Shown: piece after piece, positions 14,010 to 19,951 of the stretch
How positions within the stretch are numbered: the first letter of the stretch is position 1
Layout: the number at the start of each line of letters is the position of its first letter
IMG/VR virus record: IMGVR_UViG_3300008450_000527
Coordinates: 1 to 21,894 of that record
DNA length: 21,894 nucleotides
Source: a virus
Strand: one strand, 5' to 3'
Notes under the pieces: generated by a model
Told to the model about the DNA's origin: nothing
Database searches by the model: none
The model's input: only the letters and a program-made list of their open reading frames with translations
Made by a program: the position numbers and the translations under genes

Positions 14010-14460
14010 GCGCAAGGGCGAGTGCGGTGGCGTCCGCGAGAAGTGCTCGCTGCCTGACTGTCCGAAGTTCGGCACGCTGGGGCGAGAAGATCGCAACGGG
14101 CGACGTCGAGTCAAGGGCTGTGGCGATCCAGCGGCGCGTGGCAAGCGGAACCGTACGAAGGGCGACAGCAAGGCGCGTCGCGCTCGTCGAGTGCTCGGGA
14201 TCTCTGGCGCGAACAGTCGCCACGAAGAGCATTGGGGCGGCGGGCTTGTTCGAGTCGAAGTGAAGGCTGGCGCGCAAGTGTCGCCGATCGCGACACGGTT
14301 CGACGCGGCACGCAGTCAGTCGGAGGCGCAACGTCCGCTTGGTGACGTTCGTCCGTTCGCGATGATCGCGATGCCAGACGGTCGTACGAACGGGATCGTG
14401 TTGATGGCACTCGAGGACTTCGCGGTGCTAATCGAGGCGGCGCAGGCGTCGCTACGCTGA
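13993..14460 (+). CDS. PDDEXK-like nuclease, possible Holliday-junction resolvase
   Basis: A 155-residue protein from ATG 13993. An N-terminal Cys cluster (C11, C18, C23, C43) suggests zinc. Then come a basic region and HEEHWGGGLVRVEVKAG with E78/E79, Glu89 and Lys91, an E...ExK arrangement as in PDDEXK nucleases. ATRFDAARSQSEAQ and MIAMPDGRTNGIVLM complete a pattern I recall from resolvase-like proteins of actinobacteriophages. It sits between recombination genes and the replication initiator, which fits a DNA-branch nuclease. The precise substrate is not proven. Confidence 0.5.
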   Translation: MAVTTERKGECGGVREKCSLPDCPKFGTLGREDRNGRRRVKGCGDPAARGKRNRTKGDSKARRARRVLGISGANSRHEEHWGGGLVRVEVKAGAQVSPIATRFDAARSQSEAQRPLGDVRPFAMIAMPDGRTNGIVLMALEDFAVLIEAAQASLR

Positions 14461-14485
14461 GAGATCGAGAGGGAAGGGGAAGAGA

Positions 14486-15274
14486 GTGAGCATCAAGTGG
14501 CTGTCGAGCGTCTGGACGCGTTCACCGTATCGCGGCGAGCGTCTGCTGTTGCATCTCGCGCTGGCTGACTTCGCGAACGACGAGGGGACGTGCTTCCCGT
14601 CGGTGCGAACGCTCGCGCACAAGGCGCGTTGCAGCGAAGTGTGGGCGCGCAAGGGCATCCAACAGATGATCGACGACGGGCTGTTGGAGATCGTCGAGCG
14701 TGGTCTGGGGCGCGGGAACGTCAACCGCTACCGCCTTCTGAGCCTCGTTCGAGAAGAGATAACCCAGTTGCCCCTTTCACGAGAAGGGGTAACTACGGAA
14801 CAGGTAAGGGGTAACAGCGAGCCGATCCCTACTACTACACAGAACCATCAAGAACCGTCAATAGATGATCAGTTCAGTTCCTTCTGGAAGGCGTACCCGC
14901 GCAAGGTCGGTCGCGCCAAGGCGCGTCTCGCGTTCGAGCGAGCGATGGCACGCAAGGACTCGCCCACCCTCGAGGAACTCTTGGCGGCAGTCGCGCGCTA
15001 CGCGCTCTCCGTCGCCGATCCGAAGTACATCGCGCACGCGACGACGTGGCTCAACGGCGAACGGTGGACGGACGAACTCGACGCGCCGAAGGTCGCATCC
15101 GCTATCATTCAGAGCGACCCAACACTCCGCTCTGCTGAGAGCACAGGTGCAGCGTTCGCCCTCACGGGCAGAACCCTCGACGACCTGATGGATCTTCTCG
15201 CAAGCAAGTCAGACGCCGAGCGCAACGCAGCACGCGATTCCTACAACCACACACGAGGGAGGAACAGCAAGTGA
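14486..15274 (+). CDS. Replication initiator-like protein (HTH plus C-terminal domain)
   Basis: A 262-residue protein from GTG 14486, with AGGGAAGGGGAAGAG upstream. Residues 1-90 form a winged-helix domain (NDEGTCFPSVRTLAHKARCS, then IQQMIDDGLLEIVERGLG), as in phage replication initiators. A low-complexity linker (about 91-130) follows. The C-terminal domain has FWKAYPRKVGRAKARLAFER and HATTWLNGERW, a signature of many phage replication proteins that load the helicase. Iteron-like repeats lie inside the linker's DNA (14767-14815), as in the origin within lambda gene O. The call is good; helicase partner and origin are inferred. Confidence 0.75.
   Translation: MSIKWLSSVWTRSPYRGERLLLHLALADFANDEGTCFPSVRTLAHKARCSEVWARKGIQQMIDDGLLEIVERGLGRGNVNRYRLLSLVREEITQLPLSREGVTTEQVRGNSEPIPTTTQNHQEPSIDDQFSSFWKAYPRKVGRAKARLAFERAMARKDSPTLEELLAAVARYALSVADPKYIAHATTWLNGERWTDELDAPKVASAIIQSDPTLRSAESTGAAFALTGRTLDDLMDLLASKSDAERNAARDSYNHTRGRNSK
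14767..14815 (+). other. Candidate replication origin: iteron-like repeats inside the initiator gene
   Basis: AAGGGGTAAC occurs at 14784-14793 and 14806-14815, 22 bases apart (two helical turns). An inverted near-copy GTTGCCCCTT (reverse complement AAGGGGCAAC) is at 14767-14776. The following 60 bases are AT-richer than the surroundings (CCCTACTACTACACAG, GTCAATAGATGATCAG). The repeats lie in the linker-coding part of the initiator gene, where protein sequence is least constrained, as in the lambda-type origin. Confidence 0.45.
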
Positions 15275-15843
15275 AGTTGATCATGGCAGTCTATGTTCTG
15301 GTGCTCGGTTGGATGACGCACGACGTCGTGACGAACCTTCCGACGCCCGCAGTTGAGATCGTCGAGCCGATGCGTGGTCACGTGTACGACCCGCGTCCGT
15401 ATCTGCCCGCGCCGACGTCGACCACGACGACGACGATCGTGGTGGAGGCGTTCACGACTCGGTACGAGGATCGTTGCCCTGAGTGGCGTCCGCTCGTCGA
15501 GTCGCTCGGCGTGCGGTCTGACGAGATCGCCTATGTGATGCGGATCATCTACCGCGAGTCACGTTGCAATCCGAAGTCTGTGAACTCGACTCTGAACCGT
15601 GACGGCTCGATCGACTACGGACTGGCGCAGGTGAACGACCGCACGTGGTGTCTGCCGACGAAGTACGCCAAGCGTGGCTGGCTGCAACAGCAACGGATCG
15701 TGGAGACGTGCGCGGATCTTCTCGACGCTGAGACGAACTTGCGCGCGATGGTCGCGCTGATGGACTACTCACGCGAGCGGACGGGTTGCGCGTTCACGCC
15801 GTGGCTGTTGTGCGACGAGTGGCGAGAGTCGCGAGACGAGTAG
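15271..15843 (+). CDS. Exported lysozyme/transglycosylase-like wall hydrolase
   Basis: A 190-residue protein with a GTGA start. An N-terminal hydrophobic stretch (about residues 2-15) is likely a signal anchor. A Pro/Thr-rich linker (PAPTSTTTTTIVV) follows. The domain from about residue 65 has IIYRESRCNP with Glu96 as the likely catalytic acid and SIDYGLAQVNDRTWC, the signature of soluble lytic transglycosylases. Six Cys suggest disulfides outside the membrane. Such enzymes cut glycan strands. It lies in the early region, not the lysis cassette, which is unusual: it could remodel the wall during infection or act in superinfection exclusion. Confidence 0.7.
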   Translation: MKLIMAVYVLVLGWMTHDVVTNLPTPAVEIVEPMRGHVYDPRPYLPAPTSTTTTTIVVEAFTTRYEDRCPEWRPLVESLGVRSDEIAYVMRIIYRESRCNPKSVNSTLNRDGSIDYGLAQVNDRTWCLPTKYAKRGWLQQQRIVETCADLLDAETNLRAMVALMDYSRERTGCAFTPWLLCDEWRESRDE

Positions 15844-15867
15844 TCGACGAGGGCGAGAACCCCTCGC

Positions 15868-15930
15868 AAACCGTTGCTAGATAACGGTTTGAGAAGGTTC
15901 TGGACAGACAGTTGGCGCGCACCGTACGCT
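15868..15930 (+). promoter_or_regulatory. Early promoter cassette P3
   Basis: TGGACA (15901-15906) and TACGCT (15925-15930), 18 bases apart. Upstream is the best copy of the operator-like repeat: AAACCGTT (15868-15875)-N7-AACGGTTT (15883-15890), perfect 8-base arms. GAGAAGGTTCTGGACA, GCACCGTACGCT and ATCTCATCGG match P2 closely. The GCGAGGGG leader and purine-rich ribosome binding site read into GTG 15981. Confidence 0.65.
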
Positions 15931-15980
15931 CATCTCATCGGGCGCGAGGGGCGTTCGAGAGAACAAGAGAGGGGCAGCAA

Positions 15981-16454
15981 GTGAACCACATCAGCCAGAC
16001 GATCGCAGACGCGATCGCCGACTACGAGACGAGTGCAGCATTCAGTCTGATCCACGAAGGTCACGAGCGCACGCGCACGTTCGCCTTCAGGATCTCGAAG
16101 GCTCTGAACGAGATCGCTGAGAGCAACGAGACGATCGAACAGCGCACCGTCTCGCTCTTCGCAGACACGATCCGCGAGTACGAGCGCACCCGTAGCGATC
16201 TCCGCAGCCAGATGGAGAGCGACGCCAAGAGGCTTATGCGGAACGTCGAGGCACTCAACGAGGGATGCAGCATCGCGTTCGCCTCGGGATTCCTCGCGGA
16301 CAACACGCGCACGACGACGATCGGCGCGAAGGCTCAGATGCTCGAAGAGAAGGTTGCGACGATGATGTACGTCCTCGAGATCGACGAGGTCACCCGCCAG
16401 TCGATCTTCGCCGCGATCACGAAGGGCAACACGCAGACGACCTTCAGCAAGTAG
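15981..16454 (+). CDS. Helical coiled-coil early protein, unknown function
   Basis: A 157-residue protein from GTG 15981, with GAGAGGGGCAGCAA upstream. It is almost entirely helical, with heptad-like regions (RISKALNEIAESNETIEQRT, REYERTRSDLRSQMESDAKR) and no Trp. It follows P3 directly and so is likely expressed strongly and early. The family is not recognised; a structural or oligomeric role is possible. It precedes the structured leader element SE2. Confidence 0.55.
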   Translation: MNHISQTIADAIADYETSAAFSLIHEGHERTRTFAFRISKALNEIAESNETIEQRTVSLFADTIREYERTRSDLRSQMESDAKRLMRNVEALNEGCSIAFASGFLADNTRTTTIGAKAQMLEEKVATMMYVLEIDEVTRQSIFAAITKGNTQTTFSK

Positions 16455-16464
16455 CACGCGAGAC

Positions 16465-16549
16465 TCCCTCGACCCGCGAAGGCGGCGACGGCTCACGACC
16501 GATCGAGGGAACTCCGAACAACCGTTCGGTACGAGAGAGGGAGAAGAGA
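16465..16549 (+). ncRNA. Structured leader element SE2 (second copy of SE1)
   Basis: The closing stem TCCCTCGA (16465-16472)/TCGAGGGA (16503-16510) replaces TCCCCAC/GTGGGGA of SE1, with compensatory changes at positions 5, 6 and 7 of the stem. Inside are CCGC-gaag-GCGG (16474-16485) and a shorter CGG/CCG stem (16489-16501). After the joint ACT, the hairpin CCGAAC-aacc-GTTCGG (16514-16529) differs from SE1 by a compensated G-C to A-T change. A purine-rich ribosome binding region (GAGAGAGGGAGAAGAG) then leads to GTG 16550. Confidence 0.65.
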
Positions 16550-16753
16550 GTGGAGAGGAACTCGACAGGGCAGCCGCTCTGCGAACAGGGATGCGGGAAG
16601 GTCGCCACCGTCTACGGCGGCGGGCGTCGCGCGGGAGACTGGGCGGGGAAGTATTGCGAGCCGTGCTGCAAGCGGCTCGGGTTCGACGTCTGGGACATCC
16701 TCGCCAACGACGAGTTTGATACGCCGACGATCGCGTCGCCGTGGGGGTTCTGA
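16550..16753 (+). CDS. Small Cys-rich protein downstream of SE2, unknown function
   Basis: A 67-residue protein, GTG 16550 right after SE2. CEQGCG near residue 11 and CEPCC near residue 36 supply two Cys pairs for a zinc site; YGGGRRAGDWAGKY links them. The C-terminus is acidic and aromatic (DVWDILANDEFD). The stop overlaps the next ATG (TGATG). No family is recognised. Confidence 0.5.
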   Translation: MERNSTGQPLCEQGCGKVATVYGGGRRAGDWAGKYCEPCCKRLGFDVWDILANDEFDTPTIASPWGF

Positions 16754-17046
16754 TGGAACACCGCATCTGCAAGTTCCCCAACTGGCGGGAACTCGAGGAC
16801 GCCGAGACGATCTCGGAGGGCTACACCTGCGACCTGAAGGTCGATGACGAGGGAGTCCGTATCTGGCTGGCGCGTACTTCGATCGAGGACGGCGAACCGT
16901 ATCGGCACACCGTCTACGTCGAGATCCGCGAAGAGGACGGACGCTGGCGCGACTTCGCCTCGTACGACGGGGCGAACCCGCCCGACACGTTGCGCGACGA
17001 GCGCGACGAGCGTCACCCGCTGTACGCCGAACGGTGGCTGGGATGA
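16753..17046 (+). CDS. Acidic early protein, unknown function
   Basis: A 97-residue protein with ATG 16753 in a TGATG overlap. It is highly charged and acidic (VDDEGVRIWLARTSIEDGEP, TVYVEIREEDGRWRDF), with a beta-strand pattern in the middle and a helical DERDERHPLYAERW end. It is the second gene of the operon after SE2. The family is not recognised. Confidence 0.5.
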   Translation: MEHRICKFPNWRELEDAETISEGYTCDLKVDDEGVRIWLARTSIEDGEPYRHTVYVEIREEDGRWRDFASYDGANPPDTLRDERDERHPLYAERWLG

Positions 17047-17330
17047 ACCGCTGGCATCACGTCGAAGTCTGCACGGACTGTCTCCAGTTCGCCGCCAATG
17101 GCGAGGTCGAGTTTGAGACTGACTCCGAGGCGTTGCGGTTCCACGCGGCGTACATCGCGGCGGGATCTTCTGGCGACCAACTGGAGGCAGCCTGCCCCAT
17201 AGGCGACCACCACGACGTGTTCACGGGAGAGCACTTCGAGGGGTCATCGTTCTCGCACGAACCGTGCGATTGGTGCCGCCGACCACTCGGCGGGATGCGG
17301 TACTGTGCCGCGATCAGAGAGGGAGAGTGA
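17043..17330 (+). CDS. Phage-conserved zinc-binding protein
   Basis: A 95-residue protein with ATGA overlap. HHVEVCTDCLQFAANGE at the N-terminus and SFSHEPCDWCRRPLGGMRYC near the C-terminus match a family I recall in many actinobacteriophages (CTDC ... FS...C..C...LGG.R), where two CxxC pairs bind zinc. The function is unknown although the family is widespread. It lies in the operon after SE2 and is followed after one base by the next gene. Confidence 0.65.
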   Translation: MNRWHHVEVCTDCLQFAANGEVEFETDSEALRFHAAYIAAGSSGDQLEAACPIGDHHDVFTGEHFEGSSFSHEPCDWCRRPLGGMRYCAAIREGE

Positions 17331-17331
17331 G

Positions 17332-17547
17332 ATGACGAGGAAGGGCTATCAGGTGATTGCCACCGCACTTGCCAAGCACGTGCAGGCGATCTCGAACGAC
17401 TGGCAGGAGGGCGTCGAGATGATCGAGCCGTTGCTGTGGTCGATCTGCGAGACGCTGCGGGATGACAACCCGCGGTTCGACGAAGAGAAGTTCCGCGAGT
17501 GGATCGCGAACGAGTGCCGTCTGGCGTACTCGTCCGCTGGCAACTGA
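17332..17547 (+). CDS. Small phage-conserved helical protein
   Basis: A 71-residue protein with GAGAGGGAGAGTG upstream. The pattern MTRKGYQVIATALAKHV ... LRDDNPRFDEEKFREWIANEC fits a small helical family common in phages (MTRxHYxxIAxxL ... DNPRFDxxxFxxA..). Its role is unknown. It is probably an all-alpha protein of four short helices. Confidence 0.6.
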   Translation: MTRKGYQVIATALAKHVQAISNDWQEGVEMIEPLLWSICETLRDDNPRFDEEKFREWIANECRLAYSSAGN

Positions 17548-17559
17548 AGGGAGACGCCG

Positions 17560-17751
17560 ATGGGCATCTACGTCAAGGATCGAGTTCGCTGGAGGCGAAC
17601 GGTCACGTGCATCGGCTTCGCGTCTCTTCTCGCGCTCGTCGTACGCGTCTGGGCTTTCGATCTCCTGTTCATCATCGACCCCGACACCGTCGCGTTCACC
17701 GTCTCGGTAATCTCTCTCGGCTACGTCGGGCTGACGTCGGAGGGCATCTGA
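17560..17751 (+). CDS. Small membrane protein (two TM segments)
   Basis: A 63-residue protein, ATG 17560 with GGGAGACG upstream. Two hydrophobic segments (about residues 14-30 and 33-58) follow a basic N-terminus (YVKDRVRWRR). The layout suggests both ends in the cytoplasm. No family is recognised; a superinfection-exclusion or membrane-anchor role is possible. It overlaps the next gene by one base. Confidence 0.5.
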   Translation: MGIYVKDRVRWRRTVTCIGFASLLALVVRVWAFDLLFIIDPDTVAFTVSVISLGYVGLTSEGI

Positions 17752-18044
17752 TGCGACCCACACAGCAGCACATCTCGATCGACGAGTTGCTGAGGACGTC
17801 CCACTACTTCGTCGTCAGAGCACAGTTCGTCGACCACGGCTGGGAGTTCGTCCTCGACGACGAGACGCTGTTGGCAAGGTTCGCCGAAGGTGTGATGTAC
17901 GTTGATGAACGTGGCTGGCACAACGGCATGGATGGGGAGCAAGCGTCGATGGACGAGGCTCTTGCCGACGCCCTCGCAACCGCGCTGGATGCTATCAACA
18001 AGCGTCTGGCTAAGCATCCGCGCCCGATCGTCGAGAGACGGTAG
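17751..18044 (+). CDS. Early protein, unknown function
   Basis: A 97-residue protein with ATG 17751 in a TGATG overlap. The first half is predicted beta-rich (YFVVRAQFVDHGWEFVLDD, FAEGVMYVDERGW) and the second half helical (MDEALADALATALDAINKRL). No family is recognised. It is the last gene before the 102-bp gap that contains the long inverted repeat. Confidence 0.5.
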   Translation: MRPTQQHISIDELLRTSHYFVVRAQFVDHGWEFVLDDETLLARFAEGVMYVDERGWHNGMDGEQASMDEALADALATALDAINKRLAKHPRPIVERR

Positions 18045-18054
18045 GGTCATGGTC

Positions 18055-18120
18055 GGTCGGCGTACTGGTGTAGCGACTTCCCCCTCCTTGTCGCATCCCC
18101 TCCGCATCAGTACGCCGACC
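18055..18120 (+). repeat. Long inverted repeat with pyrimidine-rich loop upstream of the PP-loop gene
   Basis: GGTCGGCGTACT (18055-18066) and AGTACGCCGACC (18109-18120) are perfect 12-base reverse complements enclosing 42 bases. Inside, GCGAC (18073-18077)/GTCGC (18090-18094) forms a second hairpin with a 12-base loop TTCCCCCTCCTT, and CCCCTCC recurs at 18097-18103. There is no T-run. It lies between a stop (18044) and a ribosome binding site (18130-18138). It may be a terminator for the early operon or a leader structure. Confidence 0.5.
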
Positions 18121-18146
18121 ATCTATCTCGGAAGGGAGTTCTAACA

Positions 18147-18980
18147 ATGGAGACGCGCAAGCCGTTGAGGTTTCTATCGCTCGGCGCGGGAGTTCAGTCG
18201 ACGACCGTTCTGCTGATGATGATCCACGGCGAGATCGAGCGAGCCGACCACGTGATCTTCGCCGACACGGGCTGGGAGCCAGCGGGTGTCTACGAACATC
18301 TGGCACGACTCGAGGAACTGATGGTGAAACACGATTTGCCGTTTCACAAGGTTGGGGTTGGCAACATTCGAGAGGACGCGATCATTCCAGACAAGCGTTC
18401 TGCAACGCTGCCATTCCACATGATCAACGCCGATGGATCGCGCGGCATGATCAGACGCCAGTGCACGAACGACTACAAGATTCAGCCTCTGCTGAAGAAA
18501 CAGCGCGAACTTGTCGGTTTGGCGCGAGGTCAGCGATCGAAGGAACATTTGGGTACGACCGTCATCGGTATCTCGTGGGACGAGACTCAGAGGATGCGTG
18601 ATGCGGCGTTCTCGTGGCTGAGGAACGAGTATCCGTTGGTGGATCTTAGGATGACGCGCGAGGACTGTCTTGCGTGGTGCGCCAAGAACGGTTACGCGTT
18701 GCCGCCTCGTTCGGCGTGCATCGGCTGTCCGTTCAAGAGCGACGCGGAGTGGCGACGTCTCAAAGAGACGATGCCCGAAGAGTGGGCTGACGCGGTCGCC
18801 TTCGATAAGGCGATCCGAGATCCCGCGACGAAGAAGAAGATGATGCGGTCAACGCCGTATCTCCACAAGTCAGCCGTTCCGCTCGACGAGGTCGATCTAC
18901 GAACGGAAGAAGAGCGCGGCATTATGCGTCTCTTCGAGGAAGAGTTTGGACAAGAGTGCGAAGGTATGTGTGGGCTGTAG
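18147..18980 (+). CDS. PAPS-reductase-like PP-loop protein (adenine-nucleotide alpha-hydrolase superfamily)
   Basis: A 277-residue protein from ATG 18147 with GGAAGGGAG upstream. LGAGVQSTT (12-20) is the ATP pyrophosphatase PP-loop; ADTGWEP (39-45) and RRQCTNDYKIQPL (103-115) are typical of the PAPS-reductase family found in phages. CIGC (191-194) and the final CEGMC (271-275), with C106, may hold an iron-sulfur cluster or a redox centre. In cells the family reduces PAPS or activates a substrate by adenylation. In phages it commonly lies near DNA methyltransferases and ParB-like genes, as here. A role in nucleotide or DNA sulfur chemistry is possible, but its reaction is not known from sequence. 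Confidence 0.8.
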   Translation: METRKPLRFLSLGAGVQSTTVLLMMIHGEIERADHVIFADTGWEPAGVYEHLARLEELMVKHDLPFHKVGVGNIREDAIIPDKRSATLPFHMINADGSRGMIRRQCTNDYKIQPLLKKQRELVGLARGQRSKEHLGTTVIGISWDETQRMRDAAFSWLRNEYPLVDLRMTREDCLAWCAKNGYALPPRSACIGCPFKSDAEWRRLKETMPEEWADAVAFDKAIRDPATKKKMMRSTPYLHKSAVPLDEVDLRTEEERGIMRLFEEEFGQECEGMCGL

Positions 18981-18983
18981 GAG

Positions 18984-19133
18984 ATGCGCAAGTCAGAGAT
19001 TCAGGATGCGATCATGTTCCTCAGCCGTCTCGTCGTAGGACGGATGGAGGAGGACAGGCTGTTCGCGGTGATCGCCGCGCTACAACGTCAACTGAAGGGA
19101 GAAGAGGGTGAGCAACAATCATCTCGTCGCTGA
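18984..19133 (+). CDS. Small helical protein, unknown function
   Basis: A possible 49-residue protein. ATG 18984 follows the previous stop by 3 bases. The sequence is helical (IQDAIMFLSRLVVGRMEEDR, then FAVIAALQRQL) and ends in a polar EGEQQSSRR tail. The ribosome binding site is poor: GGAG touches the ATG, so translation may depend on coupling from the previous gene. It overlaps the next gene by 26 bp. No family is recognised. Confidence 0.4.
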   Translation: MRKSEIQDAIMFLSRLVVGRMEEDRLFAVIAALQRQLKGEEGEQQSSRR

Positions 19134-19326
19134 GATCGTCGAACTGACGCAACGCGTCGCGGATCTCCAGTCTGCGAACGCGAGACTGACCGAAGAGCGC
19201 GAGGCGGCTCGTTCGAGCGTCGATCTGCTGATGCACGAAGTCGCGACGCTCGAGGATCGTCTGAAGGCGTCCGAGGCGACGGTCGATCGGCTTAGGCTGC
19301 ACATCCAGCAAGGCGTCGAACTGTGA
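19108..19326 (+). CDS. Coiled-coil protein, unknown function
   Basis: A 72-residue protein, GTG 19108 with GAAGGGAGAAGAGG upstream. It is one continuous coiled coil (VELTQRVADLQSANARLTEE, VDLLMHEVATLEDRLKASEA) with clear Leu/Val heptads. It is likely a dimerisation module or scaffold. It overlaps the next tiny gene by GTGA. No family is recognised. Confidence 0.5.
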   Translation: MSNNHLVAEIVELTQRVADLQSANARLTEEREAARSSVDLLMHEVATLEDRLKASEATVDRLRLHIQQGVEL

Positions 19327-19403
19327 GCGTCGATGATCGGCTGATCTTCTCGCTCGTCCTGACGAGTTGGGGTATCGCCGTCCTCTTGCTCCTGATCCGC
19401 TGA
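19323..19403 (+). CDS. Possible 26-residue membrane microprotein
   Basis: GTG 19323 overlaps the previous stop (GTGA). The product is one hydrophobic helix: charged start SVDDR, then LIFSLVLTSWGIAVLLLL and IR at the end. This is a single-pass membrane peptide. Translation would depend on coupling. It is too short for family recognition but follows the same overlap rule as its neighbours. Confidence 0.4.
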   Translation: MSVDDRLIFSLVLTSWGIAVLLLLIR

Positions 19404-19444
19404 CGGTCGCCTAGACTGGCTGGACGAGAGATCGGAAGGGCGAC
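19404..19444 (+). promoter_or_regulatory. Gap before the ParB-like gene with a possible -10 element
   Basis: CTAGACT (19411-19417) resembles the TAGACT at 7386. Upstream TTGCTC (19386-19391) is 20 bases away, longer than usual for a -35/-10 pair. GGAAGGG lies 5 bases before GTG 19445. A promoter here would let the modification genes be expressed separately, but the support is weak. Confidence 0.25.
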
Positions 19445-19951
19445 GTGATCCACCAAGCAATCGAGCATCTGGCTGTCGAGATCGACACGCTGAAGGCACA
19501 TCCGCGCAACGTACGTCAGGGAGACGTCGGAGCAATCTCCGAGTCGCTACGCGAGCACGGGCAGTACCGCCCGATCATCGTGCAGAAGTCGACGCGCTAC
19601 ATCATCGCGGGCAACCACACCTACAAGGCAGCGAAGTCTCTTGGCTGGGAGAAGATCGCGGCGCACTTGCTCGACGTCGACGACGACACAGCGATCAGGA
19701 TGATGCTCATCGACAATCGCGCCAACGATCTCGCGATGTACGACGATCGCGAACTTGCCAACCTTCTGTCGGATCTCGCCACGAGCGAGAACGGACTACT
19801 GGGTACGGGATACTCGGCTGATCTTCTCGACGATCTGATCAAGGACATCGAGACGCCACTCACCGACGAGTTCGAGAAGGTCGACGTGGATCTGGCGACG
19901 GAGCACCGTTGTCCCAAGTGCGGCTACGAGTGGAGCGGCAAGTCAACGTGA
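19445..19951 (+). CDS. ParB-like nuclease-domain protein with C-terminal zinc ribbon
   Basis: A 168-residue protein from GTG 19445 (GGAAGGG upstream). The ParB/Srx-like fold is shown by LKAHPRNVRQGD (16-27), GAISESLREHGQYRPIIV (29-46), GNHTYKAAKSLGW (56-68) and LIDNRANDLA (88-97). The C-terminus CPKCGYEW (156-163) is half a zinc ribbon. In phages such proteins often pair with DNA methyltransferases and are thought to guide or regulate modification, or to bind CTP/ATP like ParB. It overlaps the methyltransferase gene by GTGA, so the two are probably made in fixed ratio. Confidence 0.8.
   Translation: MIHQAIEHLAVEIDTLKAHPRNVRQGDVGAISESLREHGQYRPIIVQKSTRYIIAGNHTYKAAKSLGWEKIAAHLLDVDDDTAIRMMLIDNRANDLAMYDDRELANLLSDLATSENGLLGTGYSADLLDDLIKDIETPLTDEFEKVDVDLATEHRCPKCGYEWSGKST

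Noticed and set aside
14453-14458. TACGCT before the replication initiator as a fourth P-type promoter
   Set aside because: The -35 position 18 bases upstream reads TAATCG, and no CCGTT-N7-AACGG repeat is present; only the -10 and the purine-rich leader resemble P1-P3.
18073-18138. CCCCTCC loop tracts sequestering the GGAAGGGAG ribosome binding site of the PP-loop gene
   Set aside because: The best pairing is interrupted (CTCC versus the needed CTCCC), so direct sequestration is not convincing; the hairpin itself is kept.
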